NCBI GenBank assembly: GCA_902519255.1
Contig: CABYIV010000001.1
Coordinates: 248,001 to 312,000, forward strand
Direction of reading: 5' to 3'
DNA length: 64,000 nucleotides
Source: an uncultured Pelagibacteraceae bacterium
Lineage (GTDB): Bacteria > Pseudomonadota > Alphaproteobacteria > Pelagibacterales > Pelagibacteraceae
Below, one piece after another: positions 55,606 through 64,000 of the stretch. The notes below the pieces were generated by a model. The model was not told the origin of the DNA. It worked only from the letters and a program-made list of their open reading frames with translations, and searched no databases. Each line of letters starts with the position of its first letter. Position 1 is the stretch's first letter. The position numbers were made by a program, and so were the translations under genes.

Positions 55606-55980
55606 CTATTTTTTTTTATTTAGTCCAATTAGAGATGAGTTTCTAAATCTTAAAATTACAATTGCTAAAGCAATTAAAACAATCGCACCTGCTTCATATA
55701 GTAATATCTCTGGATTTAGAGATTTTCCTTGTAAAATAATAAATCTAGCAAGTGCAGTTATAGCAATAAATAACGGCAGTGTAATTTGAATTGATTGGCT
55801 TTCCCAAAATACTCTAACCATTGCAAGCACTTCAAGATATAAAAAAAGTAAAAGCAGATCGGCTAAAGTAACTCTTTGCACGAGTATCATCTGGTACATT
55901 TCTTGCCCAAAAGCAATTACTGTACTAACTAAAATGATTACTAATGCTACAAGCTGGATTTGCTTTACAATGTTTTCCAT
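55606..55980 (-). CDS. PsiE-like membrane protein
   Basis: 124 residues with four hydrophobic helices (about 8-24, 38-54, 64-80, 94-110) and the sequence ADLLLLFLYLEVLAMVRVFW that is typical of phosphate-starvation-inducible PsiE proteins. Molecular function is unknown in the family. It sits alone on the minus strand after the reductase gene (66-bp gap), so phosphate-linked regulation cannot be read from context; no obvious pho box was found in the gap. Confidence 0.75.
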   Translation of the reverse strand: MENIVKQIQLVALVIILVSTVIAFGQEMYQMILVQRVTLADLLLLFLYLEVLAMVRVFWESQSIQITLPLFIAITALARFIILQGKSLNPEILLYEAGAIVLIALAIVILRFRNSSLIGLNKKK

Positions 55981-56046
55981 TTACATTCTTTTATAATTTA
56001 AAATAACTTTTTATTCTATACTGAAATAGCTTGTAAATTATTGATA

Positions 56047-57066
56047 TTATACTAATCCAAGTCTAACTACTGATTTTGCTGCATCCTCAATACATCCTCT
56101 AGCCGGCTGAAATTTAAATCCCAATAAATCTTCAGCATACGAAGCATCAGTTTGCATTTGTATCCCTAAATCTGGAACCATCATTTTTGCACTCGTATCC
56201 AGATGACTAATTATTCTCACTAAAAAGTTTGGCAACACTCTTTTTGGAAGTTTTTTTGAATATTTAGGTAATGCTTCAGCCATAATATTTGAAAAATCTA
56301 TCATTCTTTTGACCTCAGAGCCAATTATTAGTCGTCTTCCACCAACATTTGGTCTTGTTAAAGAATTGATGTGAGCTTTCACTACATCTTTCATATCTGA
56401 GACTAAAATACTAAAATCCGGAGCACCTGGATATTTACCTTCTAGAAATAATTTTACATAACTTATCGAAGTTTTTTCTTTAGTATCTAAAGCGTCTCCA
56501 AAGACACCTCCAGGACATATACATACCAACTTATTCTTTAAACCTTTATTCTCCATAAATTCCCAAGCTGCTTTTTCAGCCTTGATTTTTGAAACAAAGT
56601 AATCATTACAACCTTTCCAATTAGCATCACTCCAATCATTTTCACCAAATGTATATGGATTTGTCCTATTAGGTTTTCTAAACATTGTTGCAATTGAAGA
56701 AGTTTTAATAATACGCTCAACTCCCGCATTAACAGCAGCTTTTAAAACTCTTATAGTTCCATCTTTAGCTGTTGGAACAAGACTTTCACGATCTCTAGAG
56801 GTCTTTAAAGGGAAAGGAGAAGCCACATGCATTACATACTTACATCCTTTTAATGCCTCATCCCAACCTTCGTCTTTTAAAAGATCCAATTCGACAAATG
56901 ATAATTTATCAATTGATGCATATTCATTTATGGTTTTTTTTGTTTGCTCTATTAAACCAGAATCTCTAACAGTGCCTAAAACTTTATATCCCGATTTTAA
57001 TAATTCAATTGCAGTATGTTTAGCGATCCATCCACTTATCCCCGTTAACAATACTGTTTCATTCAT
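56047..57066 (-). CDS. NAD(P)-dependent epimerase/dihydroflavonol-4-reductase-like reductase
   Basis: 339-residue extended SDR. The dinucleotide loop LLTGISGWIAKHTAIELL (6-23) has a GxxGxxA-like variant, and the catalytic Y-x3-K is in YFVSKIKAEKAAWEF. The middle MHVASPFPL and the RIIKTSSIATM segments match plant-type dihydroflavonol reductase and bacterial aldehyde/ketone reductase relatives. Substrate is unknown; flavonoid chemistry is not implied. It begins directly after trxB on the same strand, with no gap, suggesting one transcript. Confidence 0.85.
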   Translation of the reverse strand: MNETVLLTGISGWIAKHTAIELLKSGYKVLGTVRDSGLIEQTKKTINEYASIDKLSFVELDLLKDEGWDEALKGCKYVMHVASPFPLKTSRDRESLVPTAKDGTIRVLKAAVNAGVERIIKTSSIATMFRKPNRTNPYTFGENDWSDANWKGCNDYFVSKIKAEKAAWEFMENKGLKNKLVCICPGGVFGDALDTKEKTSISYVKLFLEGKYPGAPDFSILVSDMKDVVKAHINSLTRPNVGGRRLIIGSEVKRMIDFSNIMAEALPKYSKKLPKRVLPNFLVRIISHLDTSAKMMVPDLGIQMQTDASYAEDLLGFKFQPARGCIEDAAKSVVRLGLV

Positions 57067-58011
57067 TTATTCGGATAAATGTTTTTCAGCCTCTAATGCT
57101 GCCATACATCCCATACCAGCTGCTGTAACTGCCTGTCTAAATACTTTATCTTTGACATCACCAGCAGCAAAAACTCCTGGTATATTTGTTTCCGTAGAAT
57201 CTGGTTTTGTTATTAAATAACCCTCATTATCCATTTCTAGTTGGTCTTTAAATAATGAGGTTGCTGGATCATGTCCTATAGCAATGAACAAGCCATCAAT
57301 TTTTAGTTTGTCTATTTTATTTGTTTTAACATTTTTAATTTTTAATCCAGTTACATTTTTAGGATCATTATCCCCAATAACTTCATCAACAACAGAGTCC
57401 CAAATTATTTCAATTTTTTTATTTTCCATTAATTTCTTTTGAAGTAATTTTTCTGCTCTCAAACTATCTCTTCTGTGTATAAGTTGAACTTTTGAAGCAA
57501 ATTTTGTTAAAAACATAGCTTCTTCAACTGCAGCATTTCCACCTCCAACAACTGCTACAGTTTTGTCTTTAAAGAAAAATCCATCACATGTTGCACATGC
57601 AGATACACCAAAACCTCTAAAATTTTGTTCTGAGTCAATATTTAACCATCTAGCTTGAGCTCCTGTTGAAATAATTATTGAGTCTGCTTCATAAATTTGG
57701 CCGCTATCTCCAACAGCTTTAAATGGCTTAGATTTTAAGTCCACTGATGCAATATGATCTTGAATCATCTCAGTTCCAACTACTTCTGCCTGACCTTTCA
57801 TTTGATCCATAAGCCATGGCCCTTGTATTACATCTTTAAATCCAGGAAAATTTTCAACATCAGTTGTAGTTGTTAATTGGCCACCAGGTTCCATACCATG
57901 AACTAATATTGGTTTTAACATTGCTCTTGCAGCATAAATTGCGGCTGTATATCCAGCGGGACCTGACCCAATTATTAACACTTTTGTGTGTTTAGTTGGA
58001 TTTTCACTCAT
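57067..58011 (-). CDS. trxB: Thioredoxin reductase
   Basis: 314-residue flavoprotein. FAD motif GSGPAGYTAAIYAARA (15-30), redox site CATC (C139-C142), NADPH motif GGGNAAVEEA, and the C-terminal FAD motif GVFAAGDVKDKVFRQAVTAAGMG (in part). It reduces thioredoxin, and probably supports the peroxiredoxin at 12580. Divergent from the ELM1-family gene with 21 bp between the starts. Length is normal for the low-molecular-weight type. Confidence 0.96.
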   Translation of the reverse strand: MSENPTKHTKVLIIGSGPAGYTAAIYAARAMLKPILVHGMEPGGQLTTTTDVENFPGFKDVIQGPWLMDQMKGQAEVVGTEMIQDHIASVDLKSKPFKAVGDSGQIYEADSIIISTGAQARWLNIDSEQNFRGFGVSACATCDGFFFKDKTVAVVGGGNAAVEEAMFLTKFASKVQLIHRRDSLRAEKLLQKKLMENKKIEIIWDSVVDEVIGDNDPKNVTGLKIKNVKTNKIDKLKIDGLFIAIGHDPATSLFKDQLEMDNEGYLITKPDSTETNIPGVFAAGDVKDKVFRQAVTAAGMGCMAALEAEKHLSE

Positions 58012-58032
58012 ATGAAAGCTATATAATGATTA

Positions 58033-58980
58033 ATGACTAAATTGAAAGGTATATTATTAACAGAAGGTATGCATGGGATGATTAGCCAAGTAGAAGGTTT
58101 GGCTAAAGCTTTAAATATAAATTATTCTCACCACACAGTTGAAACAAAAGGTTTCTGGAAAGTTATACCGCCAAAATTCACTCCAATATCCGACTCAGTT
58201 TTTAAAAAAATTGAATGCGAAGATGTTGATTTAATAATTTCATGTGGAAGAAAAAGTATTATTCCATCATTATTCTTAAAAAAAAATTCAAAGAAAAAAG
58301 TATTTAACATTCATATTCAAAACCCAAAGGTAAAACTTGATAATTTTGATCTAGTTGTAGTGCCTGAGCACGATAATCTTCATGGACATAATGTATTAAA
58401 AACAAAAGGAGCTATTCATTATTTAACAAGTGAAGAAATTGAAAAAGACAAAGAATATTTGTTTAGTATTTCAAGCAAATTGAGGCATAAAAATATAATT
58501 TCTTTAATAATTGGTGGTCCTACCCAGTATTATGATTATTCAGATAGAAATATCCAAGAAATTTTTTCAAAATTAAATTATTTAGTTAAAGAAAATAATC
58601 TTAATTTAGTAGTCATCCCTTCTATGAGAACGCCAAAGGGAACTATAGAACATGCAAAAATATATTTTGGAAACGATCATATAGTATTAGATGGTGTTGA
58701 TAAAAAGGCCTATTTAAGTGCGCTTGCAATATCTAAACATATAGTTATTACGTGCGATTCAAGCTCTATGATTTCAGAAGCGGCTTTAACTGGGAAGCCA
58801 ATTTATATTGCCACTATTCCACCTAAAAAAAGCGATAAAAGATTTAAAAATTTTAGAAAATTATTTCAAAAAATGAATATTGTAAAAGAATTGGGAGAAA
58901 AATTAGAAAATTGGAACTATGAAAAATTAGATGAAACGAATAGAGTAGCAAATATCATTAAAGATAAAATTCAATTATAA
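58033..58980 (+). CDS. ELM1-family protein (mitochondrial-fission-like, glycosyltransferase fold)
   Basis: 315 residues. The start LLTEGMHGMISQVEGLAKAL, a central SCGRKSIIPSLFLKK and IHIQNPKVKLDNFDLVVVPEHDNL (in part), then GGPTQYYDYS and the C-terminal CDSSSMISEAALTGKPIYIATI match the ELM1/DUF1022 family. Plant ELM1 recruits a dynamin to mitochondria; many alphaproteobacteria carry relatives, with a glycosyltransferase GT-B-like fold and unknown role, perhaps in envelope sugar transfer. It overlaps the next gene by one base. Confidence 0.82.
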   Translation: MTKLKGILLTEGMHGMISQVEGLAKALNINYSHHTVETKGFWKVIPPKFTPISDSVFKKIECEDVDLIISCGRKSIIPSLFLKKNSKKKVFNIHIQNPKVKLDNFDLVVVPEHDNLHGHNVLKTKGAIHYLTSEEIEKDKEYLFSISSKLRHKNIISLIIGGPTQYYDYSDRNIQEIFSKLNYLVKENNLNLVVIPSMRTPKGTIEHAKIYFGNDHIVLDGVDKKAYLSALAISKHIVITCDSSSMISEAALTGKPIYIATIPPKKSDKRFKNFRKLFQKMNIVKELGEKLENWNYEKLDETNRVANIIKDKIQL

Positions 58981-59642
58981 TGGCATTTTTAAATTCAATA
59001 TTAAAAAATTCATCAAATCACAAAATTCCTTTTGAACATTGGGAATTAAATCAACCACTAACTGATGGCCAAGTTCAAGAAATTGTAAACGCTGATATAG
59101 CTAATCCGATAGAACATAATTTAAACTATGATGGCACAAGAGCAATTGATGGAGGTGAAGGTAAGTTTAGAGAAGGTATATCAGATGGAGGTAAGGCATT
59201 AAAATTTAGATGTTTTGTGACAAAAGAAAATTCAAACCAATTTCCTAATCTTGTTGAATTTATTAAAGAACTTCAAAATCCATCAACTTATAAAAAAATT
59301 TCTGAAATGATAAATAAAGATCTTTCAAATTCATATGTAAGAGTTGAAGTTATCTGTGATAGAAAAGGATTCTGGTTAAAACCACATTGTGATATTAAAG
59401 AAAAACTGATGTCATGTTTATTATTCGTAAACAAGCATAATGAAAAAGAAGATCTAGGTACAGATTTTTATGATGAAAATCTAAAATTAGCAAAAACTGT
59501 TCCTTACAAAGATAATTACGGTTATTTTTTTTCAAGTGGTCCTAATACATGGCATGGTATGGAAAAAAAAGAAATAGTAAAAGAAAGAAGATGTCTTCAA
59601 GTAAATTATGTTACATTTGAGACAGATTGGAAAGTTAATTAA
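58980..59642 (+). CDS. 2OG-Fe(II) oxygenase-like protein
   Basis: 220 residues. A possible iron triad is visible: H136 and D138 in LKPHCDIKEK and H192 in GPNTWHGMEKK; an Arg (R203 or R204) in KERRCLQVNY could bind 2-oxoglutarate. The spacing and the strand-rich C-terminal half suit a double-stranded beta-helix oxygenase, as in prolyl hydroxylase relatives. Substrate is unknown. It starts on the last base of the ELM1-family gene and may act with it. The call is by motif only, so it is moderate. Confidence 0.65.
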   Translation: MAFLNSILKNSSNHKIPFEHWELNQPLTDGQVQEIVNADIANPIEHNLNYDGTRAIDGGEGKFREGISDGGKALKFRCFVTKENSNQFPNLVEFIKELQNPSTYKKISEMINKDLSNSYVRVEVICDRKGFWLKPHCDIKEKLMSCLLFVNKHNEKEDLGTDFYDENLKLAKTVPYKDNYGYFFSSGPNTWHGMEKKEIVKERRCLQVNYVTFETDWKVN

Positions 59643-59644
59643 AA

Positions 59645-62600
59645 TTAATTATCTTGCAAAGATTTGACTCTTAATTTTGTAGTTTTTAAAGATTTTATTG
59701 CTTCTAAAAATGAATAGGCTGTAGACATATTCGTACAATAAGGAATTTTGTTTGCAAGAGTTCCTCTTCTTAATGCTCTTGCATCACTAATTCTGTGCTC
59801 AGAGTTTCCACCTCCAGTATTTATTACCAATGATATTTTTTTAGAATTTAAAACATCTACTATATGTGGTCTACCACTACTGACTTTATTAATTTTTTTA
59901 CATTTAATTCCATTTTGTTTTAAAATCTCTGAAGTTCCTTTAGTTGCAGAAAGTGTAAATCCAAGTTTTATCAATCTTTGTGCAACACCAATTATTTCTT
60001 GTTTATGCGAGTCTTTTACCGATAAGAATGCCATTCCTTTTGTAGGTAAAGAATTTGAAGCAGCAATTTGACTTTTTGCAACAGCCATTCCAAAATCATC
60101 ATCAAAACCCATTACCTCTCCAGTAGACTTCATTTCAGGACCAAGCAATAAATCGCTATCTGGGAATTTATTAAATGGAAACACAGCTTCTTTAACAGCA
60201 AATTTTTTATTGGTTTTATATTTTAATTTATATTTACTTAACTTTTCTCCAGACATTATTCTTGATGCAATTTTTGCAAGCGGCATACCATTTGCTTTTG
60301 AAACAAAGGGAACAGTTCTGCTTGCTCTAGGATTAACTTCAATTACGAAAATTTCATCATTTTTAATTGCGAATTGAATATTTAAAAATCCTTTAACTTT
60401 TAAAGCCAAAGCTAATTTTCTTGTTTGTATTTTAAGTTCTCTTAAAAGGTTTGCTTTTATTGATACTGGCGGTAAGCAACACGCAGAGTCTCCAGAATGA
60501 ATCCCAGCTTCTTCAATATGTTGCATTATTCCAGCAACATAAACATCTTTTCCATCAGAAATTGCATCTACATCTACTTCCATTGCACTATCAATAAATT
60601 TGTCAATTAAGATTGGATTTTGTTCTGATGCTTTGAAGGCTTCATTTATAAATTGTTTCAATTGGCTTTTGTCATGAACAATTTCCATTGCCCTACCTCC
60701 TAAAACATAAGAAGGTCTAACAACTACAGGCAATCCAATTTTTTCAGCAACATTAATAGCTTGATCGAATTTGTAGGCTATTCCGCTTTCAGCTTGTTTT
60801 AATTTAAGCTTTATAAGCAACTCTCTAAATCTGTCTCTATCCTCTGCAAGATCAATCGATTTATATTGTGTCCCTAAAATAGGTAATTTATTTTCATCTA
60901 AAAATTTAGCTAATTTGATAGGAGTTTGGCCTCCAAATTGTGCAATAATCCCAATTAGATTTCCTTTTGATTTTTCTTTTAAAATTATATTCTCAACATA
61001 CTCTTCAATTAAAGGTTCAAAGTATAATCTATCACTTGTATCATAATCTGTAGAAACAGTTTCAGGGTTACAATTTATCATTATTGTCTCAAAACCTGCT
61101 TCTTTTAAAGAAAAGCTAGCTTGACAACAGCAGTAATCAAACTCTATACCTTGACCAATTCTATTTGGTCCTCCACCTAAAATTATTATTTTCTTTTTAT
61201 TGCTTGGCTCAGCTTCGCATTCAGTTTTAATAGAAAAATTTCTTTGATATGTAGAATACATATAAGGTGTGAAAGATTTGAATTCAGCAGCACAGGTATC
61301 AACTTTCTTAAAGACAGGAATAACTTTTAGCCCTTTTCTTCTGGATTTGACGATTGTTTCTTTTTGACCAGTCAATTGTGAGATCTTTTTATCAGAAAAG
61401 CCTATTGATTTTATTCTATTAAATTCCTCATAAGTTTTGGGTACTCCTTTTGAGATTAGTATTTTTTCTTCATCAACTATTTCCTTAATTTGATTTAAAA
61501 ACCAAGGATCTACCTTTGATAATTTATATATAATATCTAAAGAAATTTTTTTTCTAAAAGCCTCAGCAATTAGAAGTAATTTGTTTGGAATATTGATTTT
61601 TAAATTTTTTAGGATTTCTTTTTTTGAATAGTTAAAAATATTATCTAATCCTGATAAACCAGTTTCAAGTGAAACTAGGGCTTTTTGAAAAGATTCTTTG
61701 AAGTTTCTCCCAATTGCCATTGCTTCACCAACTGATCTCATGGATGTGCCTAAAATTGCTTCTGTGTCAGAAAATTTTTCAAACGTAAACCTTGGAATTT
61801 TTGTTACAACATAATCGATTGTTGGTTCAAAAGAAGCTGGTGTTACTTTAGTTATTTCATTTTGTAGTTCATCGAGAGTATAACCAACTGCTAATTTCGC
61901 AGCCACTTTTGCTATTGGAAAGCCAGTTGCTTTAGAGGCTAATGCAGATGATCTTGAAACTCTGGGGTTCATTTCAATAATTACCATTCTTCCGTTTTTG
62001 GGATTTATGGCGAATTGAACATTTGAACCTCCTGTCTCAACACCTATTTTTCTTAAGCAAGCAATAGATGCATTTCTCATTACTTGATACTCTTTATCTG
62101 TCAATGTTAATGCCGGAGCTATAGTAACAGAGTCACCAGTATGAGTTCCCATTGGATCAACATTTTCTATTGAACAGATAATTATACAATTATCATTTTT
62201 ATCTCTAACGACCTCCATCTCAAATTCTTTCCAACCATCCAAACATTCTTCAACCAAAACCTGATTTTGAGGAGACTCATTCATTCCTTCTTTAACAATT
62301 TTAAAAAAATCTTTTTTTGTTCTAGCAATACCTCCACCCAATCCTCCCAAAGTAAATGAAGGTCTAATAATTGCAGGTAATCCTATTTTGTTTAAACATT
62401 TTTTCGCATTTGAAAATTTATTGAGAACTTCTGATTTTGGTAAATCGATACCAATATCAGACATATTTTTTCTAAATTTTTTTCTATCCTCAGCGTTCGC
62501 TATTGCCTTGGAGTTAGCTCCTATAAGTTCAATTTTATGCTTTTTAAGTAAACCAATTTTCTCTGCATTAATTGCAAGATTTAATGCTGTTTGACCACCC

Positions 62601-62869
62601 ATAGTAGGCAAAATAGCATCAGGCTTTTCTTTTTTGATGACTTCCTCTAGTATTTCTAAAGATATTGGTTCTATATAAGTCTTATCAGCAACACCAGGAT
62701 CAGTCATTATAGTTGCTGGATTTGAATTGATTAATATTACTTTATACCCCTCATCCTTTAATGCTTTACACGCCTGCGTTCCTGAATAATCAAATTCACA
62801 AGCTTGACCAATAATAATTGGTCCAGCACCAATGACTAAAATTTTTTTAATGTCTTTTCTTTTTGGCAT
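59645..62869 (-). CDS. carB: Carbamoyl-phosphate synthase large chain
   Basis: 1,074 residues with two homologous ATP-grasp halves. The first starts [30 protein letters not shown] (in part) and the second [21 protein letters not shown] about 545 residues later. [19 protein letters not shown] and [19 protein letters not shown] are the paired signature segments. The C-terminal domain (last about 130 residues) is the regulatory MGS-like domain. It makes carbamoyl phosphate for pyrimidines and arginine with CarA, whose 3' end it overlaps by 23 bp. Complete. Confidence 0.97.
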   Translation of the reverse strand: MPKRKDIKKILVIGAGPIIIGQACEFDYSGTQACKALKDEGYKVILINSNPATIMTDPGVADKTYIEPISLEILEEVIKKEKPDAILPTMGGQTALNLAINAEKIGLLKKHKIELIGANSKAIANAEDRKKFRKNMSDIGIDLPKSEVLNKFSNAKKCLNKIGLPAIIRPSFTLGGLGGGIARTKKDFFKIVKEGMNESPQNQVLVEECLDGWKEFEMEVVRDKNDNCIIICSIENVDPMGTHTGDSVTIAPALTLTDKEYQVMRNASIACLRKIGVETGGSNVQFAINPKNGRMVIIEMNPRVSRSSALASKATGFPIAKVAAKLAVGYTLDELQNEITKVTPASFEPTIDYVVTKIPRFTFEKFSDTEAILGTSMRSVGEAMAIGRNFKESFQKALVSLETGLSGLDNIFNYSKKEILKNLKINIPNKLLLIAEAFRKKISLDIIYKLSKVDPWFLNQIKEIVDEEKILISKGVPKTYEEFNRIKSIGFSDKKISQLTGQKETIVKSRRKGLKVIPVFKKVDTCAAEFKSFTPYMYSTYQRNFSIKTECEAEPSNKKKIIILGGGPNRIGQGIEFDYCCCQASFSLKEAGFETIMINCNPETVSTDYDTSDRLYFEPLIEEYVENIILKEKSKGNLIGIIAQFGGQTPIKLAKFLDENKLPILGTQYKSIDLAEDRDRFRELLIKLKLKQAESGIAYKFDQAINVAEKIGLPVVVRPSYVLGGRAMEIVHDKSQLKQFINEAFKASEQNPILIDKFIDSAMEVDVDAISDGKDVYVAGIMQHIEEAGIHSGDSACCLPPVSIKANLLRELKIQTRKLALALKVKGFLNIQFAIKNDEIFVIEVNPRASRTVPFVSKANGMPLAKIASRIMSGEKLSKYKLKYKTNKKFAVKEAVFPFNKFPDSDLLLGPEMKSTGEVMGFDDDFGMAVAKSQIAASNSLPTKGMAFLSVKDSHKQEIIGVAQRLIKLGFTLSATKGTSEILKQNGIKCKKINKVSSGRPHIVDVLNSKKISLVINTGGGNSEHRISDARALRRGTLANKIPYCTNMSTAYSFLEAIKSLKTTKLRVKSLQDN

Positions 62870-64000
62870 ATTTTTTTATGTCTTTAATAAAATTACTAAA
62901 TAAATATTTACTATCTTGTGGTCCTGGATTTGCTTCAGGATGATACTGAACTGAGAAAACTGGTTTATTTTTTAATCTTATTCCTTCAATAGAATTGTCG
63001 AATAATGATAGATGGGTTATTTCTGTATTTTTTTTTAAACTTTTTTTTACAACTTCAAATCCATGATTTTGACTGGTAATTTCAACTCTTTTGGTAATTA
63101 AATTTTTGACTGGATGATTAGCGCCTCTATGTCCTAATTTCATCTTTTTGGTTTTTGCATCTAAAGCTAAAGCTAATATTTGATGACCCAAACATATCCC
63201 AAATAATGGAATATTTTTTTTTATTAAATTTTTTACAACTTTAACCGCATACTTTCCTGTTGCGGCAGGATCCCCAGGACCGTTTGATAAAAAAATTCCA
63301 TGAGGCTTTAAATTAAGTATATTATTTGCATTTTCTTTACAGGAAACAACTTTAACTTCACAATCAAAGTCAGAGAAATATCTAAGTATATTTTTTTTAA
63401 TTCCATAATCTATTGCAACAACCCTAAATTTTTTCTTTTTATTTTTCTCATAACCTTTAGTTTTTTTCCAAGTTTTATATCCTTTCCAAATATATGTCTT
63501 TTTAGTTGTGACCTCTTGCGCTAAATCCATTCCGCTTAAACCAGGCCATTTAATTGATTTATTTATAAGTTTATTGATATTAAATTTACCATTTTTGTTG
63601 TTTGATATTGTTCCTTTTGGAGCCCCCTTATCTCTAATAAAATTTGTTAAACTTCTTGTATCGAGACCAGTTATGCCTACTATTTTATTCCTTTTAAGCC
63701 ATTTATCTAAATTCTGAAGAGATCTATAATTAGATGGACTTGTTATTTCAGAATTAAAAATAACTCCTCTTGTCCATATTTTATCAGACTCTATGTCCTC
63801 TTTGTTAGCCCCAACGTTCCCAATGTGTGGAAATGTAAAATTTATTATCTGTCCTGCATACGATGGATCAGATATTATTTCTTGGTAACCAGTTAACGAG
63901 GTATTAAAGCATACCTCTCCAGTTGCCTCTCCTTTATATCCTAGTCCGATACCTTTAAAGACTGATTTATTTTCAAGAACTAAAATAGCTTTATTAAAAT
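62847..64000 (-). CDS. carA: Carbamoyl-phosphate synthase small chain (N-terminus just beyond window)
   Basis: The frame is open from the stop at 62847 through to 64000 with no start codon that leaves a full protein; an ATG at 63530 would remove the N-terminal domain. The visible N-terminal part reads [20 protein letters not shown], matching CarA, so only a few residues are missing. The glutaminase domain has the nucleophile in [15 protein letters not shown] and the His/Glu pair in [10 protein letters not shown]. It hydrolyses glutamine and passes ammonia to CarB. The [12 protein letters not shown] segment is also typical of CarA. Confidence 0.94.
   Translation of the reverse strand, partial: FNKAILVLENKSVFKGIGLGYKGEATGEVCFNTSLTGYQEIISDPSYAGQIINFTFPHIGNVGANKEDIESDKIWTRGVIFNSEITSPSNYRSLQNLDKWLKRNKIVGITGLDTRSLTNFIRDKGAPKGTISNNKNGKFNINKLINKSIKWPGLSGMDLAQEVTTKKTYIWKGYKTWKKTKGYEKNKKKKFRVVAIDYGIKKNILRYFSDFDCEVKVVSCKENANNILNLKPHGIFLSNGPGDPAATGKYAVKVVKNLIKKNIPLFGICLGHQILALALDAKTKKMKLGHRGANHPVKNLITKRVEITSQNHGFEVVKKSLKKNTEITHLSLFDNSIEGIRLKNKPVFSVQYHPEANPGPQDSKYLFSNFIKDIKKYAKKKRH

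Noticed and set aside
59748-60071. 107-codon plus-strand frame inside carB
   Set aside because: Shadow of a highly conserved gene with a full, intact reading frame on the minus strand.

Overview
The window looks like a piece of chromosome from a SAR11-type marine alphaproteobacterium (Candidatus Pelagibacter or a close relative). The DNA is strongly AT-rich. Genes are packed almost without gaps: no intergenic space exceeds about 85 bp, and many neighbours overlap by 1-20 bp. Several gene orders are typically alphaproteobacterial: coxB-coxA-ctaB-coxF-ctaG-coxC-surf1, ispH-thrB-rnhA, mutY/dciA-dsbA-smc, rnhB-ccrM, split F0 genes with a b' subunit, petABC, and the petP/petR-like regulator pair. 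I see no phage, insertion sequence, CRISPR array, toxin system, rRNA operon or riboswitch, and no convincing intrinsic terminator. One tRNA gene (Gln, UUG) is present.

Layout. 1-4925 holds a truncated MsbA-like ABC exporter, ubiA, a small membrane protein, and a quinone reductase/pirin/haloacid-dehalogenase group. 4943-13065 runs on the plus strand: rsmE, the aa3 cytochrome oxidase cluster with its heme A and copper assembly factors, then thrC and a peroxiredoxin. 26251 down to 13071 is one minus-strand series: dciA, dsbA, smc, the F0 ATP synthase genes atpIBEF'F, the beta-carotene/retinal genes crtI-crtB-crtY-blh, a 56-residue membrane protein, ispH, thrB, rnhA and a lipoprotein. 26252-30813 holds mutY, an FAD monooxygenase, ccrM, rnhB and a uracil-DNA glycosylase. 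30824-34728 holds a TPR protein, ispE, tRNA-Gln and the CCA-adding enzyme.

34725-45323 holds greA, hemF, trmL, the cytochrome bc1 operon petABC, a minus-strand run lgt-midA-pgeF-prs-rplY-pth-ychF, and ubiK. 45304-48646 holds the EnvZ/OmpR-like pair, a MarR regulator and ilvE. 48643-54379 is a tightly overlapping uvrB-pteridine reductase-folB-uvrC-pgsA run. 54416-64000 holds aspC, a PsiE-like protein, a DFR-like reductase, trxB, an ELM1-family protein, a 2OG-Fe(II) oxygenase-like protein, carB and a carA cut by the window end.

How the genes fit together. bc1, the aa3 oxidase and F0 ATP synthase are core parts of aerobic proton-motive energy conservation. The crt-blh genes supply retinal for a proteorhodopsin that must lie outside the window. 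IspE and IspH supply isoprenoid precursors for carotenoid, quinone and heme A side chains. The most unusual signals are: a ccrM promoter whose spacer and -10 carry two GANTC sites in a perfect hairpin; an SMC protein of 857 residues with no recognisable hinge; a CCA-adding enzyme whose start codon lies 3 nt after a tRNA; and two small genes (coxF and the 56-residue protein).
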